A stretch of DNA of 64,000 nt from Anastatus disparis. Taxonomy: Eukaryota; Arthropoda; Insecta; Hymenoptera; Eupelmidae. Below are positions 46,097 to 55,684 of the stretch, piece by piece. Below the pieces are notes generated by a model. That model saw only the letters and a list, made by a program, of their open reading frames with translations. It was not told where the DNA came from and ran no database searches. The translations under genes were made by a program, and so were the position numbers. Each line of letters opens with the position of its first letter. Position 1 is the stretch's first letter. Location of the stretch: assembly GCA_017163975.1 (NCBI GenBank), contig JAFFSR010000394.1, positions 1,800,501 through 1,864,500 on the forward strand. Direction: 5' to 3'.

Positions 46097-46190
46097 CTAA
46101 TCTTATCTTTATTTTCAGCAAAATGTCTTACCGTGCAGACTCGAACCTATTAGGCAAGGCATCCTAGTAGTGTAAGGTCTCGCTAAATTA
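46097..46190 (-). mobile_element. tRNA-like SINE fragment
   Basis: On the minus strand, TAGCGAGACC (A-box-like) is followed after about 30 bases by GGTTCGAGTCTGCACGG (B-box-like), then a short body ending GCTGAAAATAAAGATAAGAT. The acceptor and anticodon stems do not form well, so this is a tRNA-derived repeat, not a tRNA gene. It differs from the two other SINE types in the window. Confidence 0.4.
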
Positions 46191-47079
46191 TCTTATACTT
46201 TTTTCTCAGAAAAATAACTTCTCTCGACTTAGCACATTACTATATTTTTCGAACAGTATTCGAAAATTTTCATTTCAAATTATTTTAGTTACTAACTTTT
46301 TTAGCCAAAAAGTGTTGCGTTTTTTATTTTGCTGAATGCATAGAGTGACTTAAACACTAATGTTTACTATTCCGCTTTATTATCTTCATTTGCACTTAAA
46401 GACAGGGATTGGATTAAAAATGTGATGAGCAATGATATTAATGATTATTCAAAATTAAAAAAATAAAAATAAAGCAATTCTCTGGATATCTATGACATCT
46501 CTTCTTTCGATTTTAATTTCTCTTGATGTAATATCCTATTTCGATTTCTATCTCCTCTCGATCTATTGTTTCTTTTTACGTTTCTGTTTCTCCCAAATTA
46601 AACAATCTTTTTTAATAGCGTCATTCTGGTGACTTCTCTTAAATGAACTAGGAGCTACTATCATATGCAAAGCCTCCTATAGATCTTAAGGTAATGTCAG
46701 AATCTGCTCGGCAAACTAGACGACCTTATCAAGCCAATTCTTTTCGGTGTCATTCTCATGAGAGGTGGATCGGTGAGTTCATTCACAGTGGTAAGGACTT
46801 TGATAGATTACTATGTTGAGAGTCTATACAAGTCTTCAACGGTGTTGTTTAAAGACCCAGATCTTGCACTAGACTTATATCCTCCTCTCATTAGTCCCCT
46901 GACAGGTACTCCACAACGCTTTGTAAGGGTAGATAACGGTAATCATGTTATTTGAGAACATTCTTCAACTTTTTTTCTGCCTTCTCGGTCTCTCTCTTCC
47001 CCAAAACTCAATAATAGTCATCACGGTCTTTCAGGTCATAATCTCAGCCTCTTTTTTCTCTTTTTTTCTGCCCTATCAA
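46191..47079. other. Intergenic; possible further Gypsy remains
   Basis: A plus-strand frame of 65 codons at 46,758-46,955 has no recognisable domain. Minus-strand frames here may be eroded parts of the Gypsy element at 47,080-47,345 but carry no motif I can name. Confidence 0.3.
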
Positions 47080-47345
47080 CTTTCGATCAAGAATTGGTAA
47101 CCATAATGAAAAAGTTATTTCCTTTTATCTATTTCACCTCTTCTATAGAAGCTTAAACTATTTTTATGATGTTCTTTTAATATTTCTGTTACGGTGATGA
47201 TGTCATCCAGGTACTTAAAGATGTGTGGCTTTAAGGCATTGATAAGCTTCTCTGCAAGGTTATTAGAGCATTTTGTAGGTCAAATAAGAGTTGTTTAAAT
47301 ACAAATAGCCCCATTACGGACACTACAAATGTTGTATTTTCCTGA
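47080..47345 (-). pseudogene. Ty3/Gypsy reverse transcriptase fragment
   Basis: Read on the minus strand, a frame at about 47,290-47,110 contains the sequence K-P-H-I-F-K-Y-L-D-D-I-I-T-V-T-E followed by E-H-H. The Y-L-D-D-I motif with that surrounding is characteristic of Ty3/Gypsy RT (catalytic Asp pair of motif C). The preceding block, where T-F-Q-R-L is expected, is mutated. No protease, RNase H or integrase motif was found nearby, so only a shred of the pol gene remains. Confidence 0.68.
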
Positions 47346-47387
47346 CATTCTTTACTCTGTATTATCTTAAAATATAATTGTTTAGAT

Positions 47388-48138
47388 TGTAACATGGCAA
47401 ATTGGCCATGTTACTTAAACCTTGCTTTTATAATACGATAATATATGCGGCCGAAGGAAGATGTTAAATTCGCGCGTGGTTAAGAGAGATACAACGCTAG
47501 TCGAGCTGAAGCCAACCCCAAGCCACCAACCATACACGCGTGCACAGCACATCACGATACCATTGATATACAGTAAAGCTTAACCAACGTGTCTAGTCTA
47601 CGTATAGCATGACTTTAGCAGTCAAGTAGACGGAAAAGGCAAGAATATAAAGTGGCGCGCATAGCGTACCGCATGAAGAAGGAAAAGCATCTATCTTGAG
47701 ATGCTCATTCCTTCGTTGTTCGCATGCAAGTCGGTCGACTTGACGTTTTTCTCGTACTTACACAGCAGATTGTACAAGGCGAAGCAATTCGTATATACCT
47801 CTCGTGCTTGCGTTTTTTTGTGTGAAAAGAAGAGTAATTAGTGTGTGTGAGTAGTAAAAGCATAACTGCTTTGTTCTAACCTCGATTTCTGTTAATCTTT
47901 GACGATAAAGATATATCATTATTTTTCATAGCTCTGTGCGCGTGTGTGTTGGTAACCACGTACGCGGTATTAACTAGTGCGTCCGTTTTTACTTTTTAGC
48001 TTTCGTTCGAGCTAAATCGCTGTGTAGCTTTTGGATAAAATACCCTGATAAATTAATCAAGCGCATCGTTGGCTCTCTTTCGCCGCGTTGATTTATATTA
48101 GTACGATTAAAATTATCCATGGAGTCGCGTCCGTATCA
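47388..48138 (+). mobile_element. Possible solo LTR of about 750 bp
   Basis: A GC-richer block starts TGTAACATGGC with an immediate 10-bp inverted word (GTAACATGGC...GGCCATGTTAC) and can be ended at ...CGTATCA. TGGTGCCC, which could be a primer-binding site, lies 7 bases further at 48,145. A TATAAA word lies inside at about 47,648. TG...CA ends, an internal TATA box and a PBS-like word suggest a 5' LTR, and a Gypsy RT shred lies close by on the other strand. No second LTR or target duplication was found. A host promoter or 5' exon is the alternative. Confidence 0.35.
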
Positions 48139-48689
48139 CGCGACTGGTGCCCTTTTCTTTGCATGATTAGAACTCGTATTTAAATAAAATCTATAAGTTG
48201 TACCTTTCAGTTTATTTCTTTTTTTTTGTGTATTTGTAGTTTATAGTTCAATCAATAATAATATAGATCTAGCTATACATTTAGCTACTCTTGTACGGTC
48301 ACCTGATCCCCATCGCCGTTACAAGATCTTTCTGTAAAACATATCCTGTTTTTCTTAATTTATCTAAAATGAAATCCATTGGACTAGCATCAGATTTGAT
48401 GACTTCACTTACATCTCAAAAGTCTGTACTTTCTATTAAGTTTCTTAATAATTACTGGTCCAGGGCTCCGTTCATTTGCTGATTTTTTTTATAATATTTT
48501 GCTCTAGCATTCTTTTTACTTCTTCTTATGTCATTTAAAATTTACATGGTGACGTACGTCTTGAGCACTGTTTAACCTTTTACTTGAGTGCACAAAACAC
48601 TTTTAAAATCGATCCTACTATCAAATTTGGGGTTTTGGCTTTTTTTAAAGGAAATTTATTGTAGAATACACAAAATAGAATTGTTGTCA
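48139..48689. other. Intergenic, nothing firm
   Basis: Short protein-like frames exist on both strands (for example 48,291-48,482 plus) without recognisable domains. They may be leading sequence of the MULE relic. Confidence 0.3.
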
Positions 48690-49700
48690 TTAACATTCTA
48701 TTTTCTGAATCAGGAAAAATTATCTGTTGTGGTGCGTGTCATAACAGAATAAAATTTAGTGAATCATCTTTTCAAGGATTGGGATTTAAAGTTAATGGAA
48801 ATTTAACTTGTGTGGTGAACTAGCAGCTGTAAGTTCTAGCAAAAGAGTAGGTGTTATGGAAAATACTTATGAAGTAAAGAGACATAGTGTGCTTGCTGCT
48901 CGTGCACTTGGCTGTGAACTTGCTGGCTTATCCACTTATTGCAAAATCATGGATTTTCTAAAAGCAGTTGCTCAGTCAACTTTTAATACTATTAATTAAC
49001 TAACAAGAAGAGTGTTTGACCTCCGGGAAACGGATCTGGCTAGAACTGTAGAATATGATTTTTTGATGGATAAAAATAAACCCGTGTCCTTTTTTTTATC
49101 AAATAGGCCCCTGAGACCAGGATATAGACATTTTTTTTCAAAATATGGTGAATAAGAGCCTTTATAAAAATTTGAATAACCAAAGAACTAAGACTTTACG
49201 AAAAAATGCATAGGAAATAAAATGAAGCACGAATTTTCTTATCAAAATTTTTGTTATCAAAAATTATATCCTACAGTTTAAGCTAGATCCGGTTCCCGGA
49301 GGTCAAACACTCTCCTTGTAAGTAAAGTATGCGAACAAGTAGCAGAAGAATCCATGTCTGGAGCTGTTATGCAAGAACTTCATCTGACTTCGCCAAATAA
49401 TGCTAGACTTGTTTTTTAGACTTATTTCTGGTGATGGTTCTTGGAGAAAAAGATGATTTTCTTCATTACAAGGATTAGCAAGCATTATTGGAAATCAAAC
49501 AGGAAAAGTGAATGATGTTGCAGTTGAAAACAGTTTCTGCAAGGGTTGCGAACATGCTAAATGTATAAAGACCGATATGTATAAAGATCGCGTAAATAAG
49601 CAATATGAGAATTTGGTGTCTCGTTCAAAAGCTGACGAGCTACCGAGAAATCATGGGCATTCATGTGATCAGTTCGCGCATGCGCAGTAAAACGTCCCGT
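48690..49700 (+). pseudogene. Mutator-like (MULE) transposase relic
   Basis: A Cys-containing region (C-C-G-A-C-H near 48,730, then C-G-E after a one-base frame change near 48,810) resembles the N-terminal zinc-binding part of an arthropod MULE-type protein. The frame at 48,808-48,999 continues with the helical segment. After the nested MITE, sequence from 49,320 contains a region leading to S-G-D-G-S-W-R-K-R (about 49,430), where the Asp fits the first catalytic acid of the DDE triad. It then runs to G-K-V-N-D-V and the Cys pair C-x2-C of 49,508-49,690. The rest of the DDE domain is not recognisable. Stops and one frameshift make it inactive. Confidence 0.72.
49004..49318. mobile_element. 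~315-bp PIF/Harbinger-like MITE nested in the MULE relic
   Basis: Terminal inverted repeats begin CAAGAAGAGTGTTTGACCTC on the left and mirror CAAGGAGAGTGTTTGACCTC on the right, and pair for about 60 bases. The element is flanked by TAA on both sides (49,001-49,003 and 49,319-49,321), as expected for PIF/Harbinger insertion at TWA. Removing the element plus one TAA brings the MULE frame back into register across the junction with a single stop left, which supports the boundaries. It has no coding capacity. Confidence 0.85.
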
Positions 49701-50059
49701 ACATAAAATTCACCAGTTGAAAGCGGCGAAATTCAAAAAGTCGGTAATACCGATTTGGTATTTAAAAATGAAAACAACAACACATAAAAATGCAGCCAAG
49801 TGCTTTGGCACAATGCTTTCTCATAAAGTTCATTGAATAAGAGTAATTCGATTTTATTTTTTTTAATGTAATTTTAATGTAGAATACAATCTCTATTCAA
49901 AAAAAATTAGTGAATGTGAGAGAGTGATTGGGAAATAGGAAGGGAGGGGTAAGGATCGATGAAAATAGGGAAAAAATAAGGATTAATCTAAGATAGAAGG
50001 ACAGAGAGGAAGTGAGGAAGCAAGAAAAGAGTTAGTGGAAGTGTTAAATCAGAAATAAA

Positions 50060-51670
50060 AAAAGTGATCAAAAAGCTACTCTAAGAAAATTATTTTTTTA
50101 AAACTTGTTTTATAAAGGCAGTAGCAAATAACTTGTATACGAATTTTAGAGAAAATCTATCGAGTACTTTCCGTAAAATGAGGAAAAAATGAAAATTTTT
50201 TAAGAAAATTAACAAAATTTTTTGAAATCAAAACTACGCTAAGGGAATCGGTTTTTAAAAGTTATCCTTCTTCTGGTAATTGCAAATAATTCCCATGCAA
50301 ATCTCAAAGCAAATTCATCAAGTAATTTACGTAAAATACAAAATAAATAAAAAATCGAAAATTTTTTTTAAATTCTTAAAATGGCTCTATAAAAAGAACT
50401 ACACTATGAACACCAATTTTGATAGCTTCCCGTATACTTATACAAAAACATAGATAGTATGCAAAATTTGAAGCGAATTCATCGAGTCATTTTCGAGATT
50501 TAATTAGCTAAATAAATAACATTTTCTTTAAAAAAATTTCTTTTTTAAAATTTTAAAAATGCTCTAAAATTAAAACTATGCTATAAAAATCAATTTTTGA
50601 AGATTTCCTTCTTTTGGCAGTCGCAAATAATTTCCTTGCAAATTTTAGAACAAATCTATCAAGTACTTTACGTAAAATAAAAAAATAAGAAAAGAAGGAT
50701 CAAAATTTTTTTTTAAATATTTTTTAATTTTCTAAAATTGTAACCACGCTAAGAAAATTAGTTTTCAAAAGCTTATTTTCTCTTAACAATAGCGAATTGA
50801 TTGAAAAAAAATTATGGAGAAAATTTATAGTATGATTTACGCAAAATAGAAAATAAATGAAAATTAAAAATATTTTTGAAAATTTTTACAATGCTCTAAA
50901 ATTAAAACTGCACTGAGGAAATTAGTTTTCCAAAGCTTGTTTCCTTCAAATAGTAGCGAATAACTTGCATACAAATTTTGGAACAAATCTATCGAATGGT
51001 TTTCGTGAAATAGAAAAAAATTAAAAATAAAAATTTCTAAAAAATTTTAAAAATGCTCTTAAATTAAAAGCACGCTAAGAATATCAGTTTCAAAAGTCTT
51101 TTCTTTTTGGCAGTCGAAAATAAGTTCTATACAAATTTTCAAGCAAATGCTACGAGAAGTTGACGTAAAATACAAAAAAATGATGAATCGAAATTTTTTT
51201 TAAATTACTAAAATGGCTATAATATTAAAACTACGCTAAGAAAACCAATTCTCAATAGCTTCCGCACCAACTAATCAAAAAATTGAATTGTATGAAAAAT
51301 TTAAAATAAATCCATCCAGTAGTTTTAAGATTTTATTGGCTTAATAAATATAAATATTTTTTTCAAAAATTTCGAAATGCTCTAAAACTATAACTAAGCT
51401 AAAAAAATCAGTTTTTAGAGGTTCATTTTATTTGAGCAATCGCAAATAATCTCCATGTAAATTTTGAAGCAAATTTATCAAGTAGTAAACAAAACAATCC
51501 AGAAAAAATGAAAAATCAAAATTTTTTTTTTTTATTTATAAACGACTAAAAGTTAAAACTACGCTAGAAGAACCAATTATCAATAGCTCTCCAGCGAGTT
51601 GGACAAAAAAATAAATTTTATGCAAAATTAGAAGCAAATCCATCGAGTGGTTTTTGAGATACAATTACTA
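50060..51670. repeat. Decayed tandem array of about ten ~165-bp units
   Basis: A block like AAACTACGCTAAGAAAATCA recurs at about 50,082, 50,228, 50,398, 50,572, 50,742, 50,908, 51,067, 51,230, 51,393 and 51,557. The spacing is 150-174 bases, mostly 159-170. Each unit also has a CAAATTTT...CAAATCTATCAAGTA segment and an AAAATGCTCTAAAAT segment. No unit codes for protein. This is an old minisatellite or satellite-like array. Its end (51,610-51,710) resembles 61,600-61,690. Confidence 0.85.
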
Positions 51671-51957
51671 ACTGACATCATACAGACATACATGCACACA
51701 CACACGTGTGTGCCTGTATGTGCCTAGTTTTATAGCTAATTGTATCAACTTAACTTTTATATATTTATTATTATAGTTTTCAAAAAAATTTCAATTCTAT
51801 TTTCTTCTACACATTCAAATTAATCAACTATTATGAAACTTATTCTGTCACTAAATATCGTATGAAAAACTAATTAATTACTTAAGAATGTTTTAAAATA
51901 TGCAAATATTACTTTTGCTTTCTGATAGAGAAAGCATTGTATCGATATAATAGTATA

Positions 51958-52170
51958 TTTCGGTACTAGTGCGATAAAGTGATTTTTTACTCATGTGGCG
52001 GTCTGCGCCCGAGCGAAGCGAGGGTGAAAAGGTTACACGAGTAAGAAATCACTTTCTCGCACGAGTATCGAACACTATTTTTTGACACGACGTGTGAGAA
52101 GCTCCATTTTCGCACGTGTCACTTTGTACAGCGTGCGTGAAATCGAGCTTCGCACGGAGTGTCAAAAAAA
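51958..52170. mobile_element. Two adjacent GC-richer hairpin elements
   Basis: First hairpin (51,958-52,073): GGTACTAGTGCGATAAAGTG pairs with CACTTTCTCGCACGAGTATC around a GC-rich loop with GAGCGAAGCGAGG. Second hairpin (52,078-52,170): TTTGACACGACGTGTGAGAA pairs with TTCGCACGGAGTGTCAAA. Both look like short non-autonomous DNA elements. Confidence 0.65.
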
Positions 52171-52257
52171 TTTTTTCAATTTCTATTTTTTCATTAATTT
52201 GTACATATTTAGACTCAAGAAGTCGAAAAAGTGTTTTCTAGAAAATTGTGTATGCAT

Positions 52258-52272
52258 ATGTGTGTGTGTATG

Positions 52273-52304
<32 letters not shown>

Positions 52305-52330
52305 TGTGTGTGTGTGTGTGTGTGTGTGTA
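52258..52330. repeat. TG/CGTG microsatellite
   Basis: A TGTG run with an internal GCGTGCGTGCGTGCG stretch. The plus-strand frame through it (52,082-52,351) is a Cys/Val repeat artefact. Confidence 0.95.
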
Positions 52331-52671
52331 ATTTTAAATTTCTTTTGTTGAAATTTGGTTGCTATAAATGAAGATTAATATTTAAGAATATGAAAAATCA
52401 TGAAATATATCAGACATTATAGAAAAAAATGAAAATTGGTAAATTAAAATCGGTTAACAGGGAGTCGAGATGTAAGCTCAAAATAGATGCAAAAATGGAC
52501 CATTTTTTGATATTGAAGAGATCATAGCTCTGGCCCTAAGATTACCAGAGGGCTCAAATTTTACCGTAACGTTTTTTTCATAAAGCACAACAACATACTA
52601 TAATTTGGTGAAATCTTAGGACCTCCCAAAACGAAATTTGGCGAAATGTATTGACATTACTCATATATATG

Positions 52672-53645
52672 TATGTAAATTCGTAATACAAAAATAAATA
52701 CTTAAAAATGGAAAAAATAATTTATTCGTGTATATCTATATAATGTATGTTTCTGATGCACAAACAATAGGAGGCCAACTCGCGGACAAATACATCGCAT
52801 AAACAAAACAGCATATTGGAACTGTTATATAGAAACTAGTTATTTTTACGACTGATTTGAAAGGTACTTTTCGGGCTTGTGCAAAAATAAACAAAACTGT
52901 GCTATTGTAATGTCCGAAACTTACTCTTCTAAAAGAATTTCATGTCCCAATTTTTTTTGAAATGCATAAGAAGGTAGTTTATAAGAGCAGTAACTTACGA
53001 CCGTTGGAAGATTTAGCCATTAATTTGGCAACGACTTTATTCAGTTTTAAGAATACTGCTATCTACTAATGTATGCATGAATTGTTATGGACGCATATCA
53101 AAAATAATTTTAAGTGATCGCAAGTCTACATCTGAAAATGAAATCACTGAACTTTTTAGTGAAAAAATGATAATTTTATTTCAAAGCCACCTAAACGAAT
53201 AGAGGAATGAAATGAACGTTTTAATACAGTTTTACCTGTATGCGTCTTACCCTAAAAAAAAACTGTAATACCTGAAAATTTGAGGAAAAATTACGTGCCA
53301 AATTAATGGCTAGATCTTCGAACGGTCTAAAATGTAAGTCACTGCTCTTATAAACCACCTTCTTATGCATTTAAAAAAATCGGGCCATGAAATTCTTTTT
53401 AGAAGAGTAAATTTCGAACATCGCAATTGCACAGTTTTGTTTACTTTTTCACAAGCTCGAGAAGTATCTTTCAAATCAGTCGTAAAATAACTAGCTTCTA
53501 TATAACAGTTCCAATATGCTTTTTTGGTTACGCGATGTATTTGTTCTTTTGTTTGTGTATCGAAACATACATAATATAGATATACACGAATAGAATTATT
53601 TTTTTTATTTTTAAGTATTTATTTTTATATTACGAATTTACTTGT
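52672..53645. repeat. ~970-bp foldback element with ~340-bp arms
   Basis: The left arm (52,672-53,010) pairs with 53,295-53,645. Matching words include AAATTCGTAATA with TATTACGAATTT, AACTGTTATATAGAA with TTCTATATAACAGTT, and CTTACTCTTCTAAAAGAATT with its mutated complement near 53,400. The centre of about 280 bases is unique and non-coding. A TA microsatellite directly follows. Confidence 0.88.
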
Positions 53646-53655
53646 ACACACACAC

Positions 53656-53656
<1 letters not shown>

Positions 53657-53725
<69 letters not shown>
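53657..53725. repeat. TA microsatellite
   Basis: About 34 TA repeats after a short CACA run. The minus-strand frame here is an artefact of the run. Confidence 0.97.
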
Positions 53726-53728
<3 letters not shown>

Positions 53729-54344
53729 TATTGATAGTATAAATATACATACAAATGATGAACGAAGCATGCGACAGCGTTTGAATGTAGATTGCTTAAG
53801 ACTTCCGAACGTACATACAAGCATTTTTCAACAATAAAATTGTAAATTGTTTTCTCGCTTCAAACAAAAAATATGGGATCAAACAGGTACCATTAGATAG
53901 GTAATTTAGTCCTCTATTAGCCCCAAAAAATTTCAGCAAAAAAAAATGGTCTTATTGAGAAAAATACATGTGTATAAGAAGTGCATTTTCTGGTAAAATG
54001 CATATATCTCAGTCATTTTTCAGTTTTTTTTTAAATTTTTTGCACTAAATTTAAGAAGTTTTAAAACAGAATAAAACAAAAAAAGGATTACCAAACTTCA
54101 TTAAGAATTGGTAAAACGATAGTTCTATAAAGTTATTGTCAACTTTTTTCAGTTTGAACATTTAGTTTTTGTATGCAATTTTCAAGTATGCATATCTTAT
54201 GCAATTTTGATATTTCAGCAAAAAGAAAAAATACGTGTCTCCTTATTTTCAGAGTAGAATAACATACTCCATCAGTGCAGTGATTGGTGACTTATGTATA
54301 CAGGCTGTTCAATTTGAAATGGAATCAGCCTATAACAAAATAGA
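53726..54344. other. Intergenic, nothing recognised
   Basis: AT-rich spacer between two foldback elements, without coding or repeat signals. Confidence 0.45.
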
Positions 54345-55040
54345 CTTGAAAAAATACTAAAATCAATAATGTGTGGTCAAGTTTTCAATATGATTTGAAA
54401 TGATACTTACAAATGATATTGTACCTATATTTTGATGATAATAATGAATTAATAAAAATTACTTTGTTAAAAATAAAGTATAAAAAGCCATATGAAATGT
54501 TATTAAAAATATAAAACTATCTTCAACAAAATTAAAAAAATAAAACTTTAATTTAAATAACTAACGGAAAAGTAAGAATAAAAGTAATATTACAGCTATA
54601 AACTTGTCAGGCCCACTTACGAAAGTTAAATATATCATTAATGTTATAAAATTAGATTATTTGTTCATTGAATACTAAATTGTGAAAATTAATATACATT
54701 TTAAATTTCCTTTCAGGATTCTAAAAAGTCAATCCTAAAAAATGTTCTAAATGGATGTGTGTTCACCGAAAAATACAACTTTTAAAGGGTGGGTCTGGCA
54801 AGTTTATAGTTGTAATATTACTATTATTCTTACTTTCCTGCAATTATTTAAATTAAAGTTTTATTTTTTAAAATTTTGTTGAAGATAGTTTTATATTTAC
54901 AATAACATTTCATATGGCTTTTTTATACTTTATTTTTAACAAAGTAATTTTTTATTGATTCATTATTATCATCAAAATATAGGTACAATATCATTTGTAA
55001 GTATTATTTTAAATCATATTAGAACTTGATAACACATTTT
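54345..55040. repeat. ~700-bp foldback element with ~275-bp arms
   Basis: The left arm (54,345-54,620) pairs with 54,785-55,040. Matching words include ACAAATGATATTGTACCTAT with its complement at about 54,980, AAAAAGCCATATGAAATGTT with AACATTTCATATGGCTTTTT, and CTATAAACTTGTCAG with CTGGCAAGTTTATAG. The core of about 160 bases is non-coding. Confidence 0.88.
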
Positions 55041-55684
55041 TTCAAATGTATTTTTGTTGTAATTGAATTCCCACTTTTATTATCTCTAATGAGCTTTTTT
55101 TAGAGATATTATAATAGATTTTTTTATAGTTGATTATATTAAATTAATTTAAATTTTTGACAAAATATTTTTTATTTCTGATATAGTGTGAAAGATTTTT
55201 TTAAAGCTTACTTGCCCTAATTTACCTTTTTAAAGATATAATTTAGTATATAATTTTAAATATTAATTTTAAAAGTAAATTGTATCGCTAAATTTCAAAT
55301 GTGAATTTTAAAATAAAATTTCAAATTATTACTTGATATTACATATTATTCTTTAGTTTCCGGCTAATTCAAGGTGAATTGGAGTCAATCAAACAATCAG
55401 CAGTGTGACAGTTAAGGTTAAGACTGTCACAACAAATACAAAGTTTTATAGCTACGATGAAAAAAGATGAGTATTAATAAAATATTATATAACAAGATAA
55501 ATTATAAATATTGCTTATTTTACTAATTTCTATTTTTATGTATTTTAGCTTTATCTGGTCCATAATAGATTTTGTTGCATGGTATCGCTTTTTTTATATT
55601 AAAGGATAATATGAACAGGAGATATCAGGAAAAAATTATTCTACAAAAGATTAGTATATCATCAATAATTTTAAGTTATATATT
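55041..55684. other. Intergenic, nothing recognised
   Basis: AT-rich spacer. A short repeated word (GACAGTTAAGGTTAAGACTGTC) near 55,410 forms a small inverted pair but no larger structure. Confidence 0.4.

Noticed and set aside
50060..51670. CRISPR array
   Set aside because: Units are about 165 bp, diverged along their whole length, with no constant short repeat and unique spacer pattern; the genome is eukaryotic.
52082..52351. Cys-Val repeat protein
   Set aside because: Translation of a TG microsatellite.
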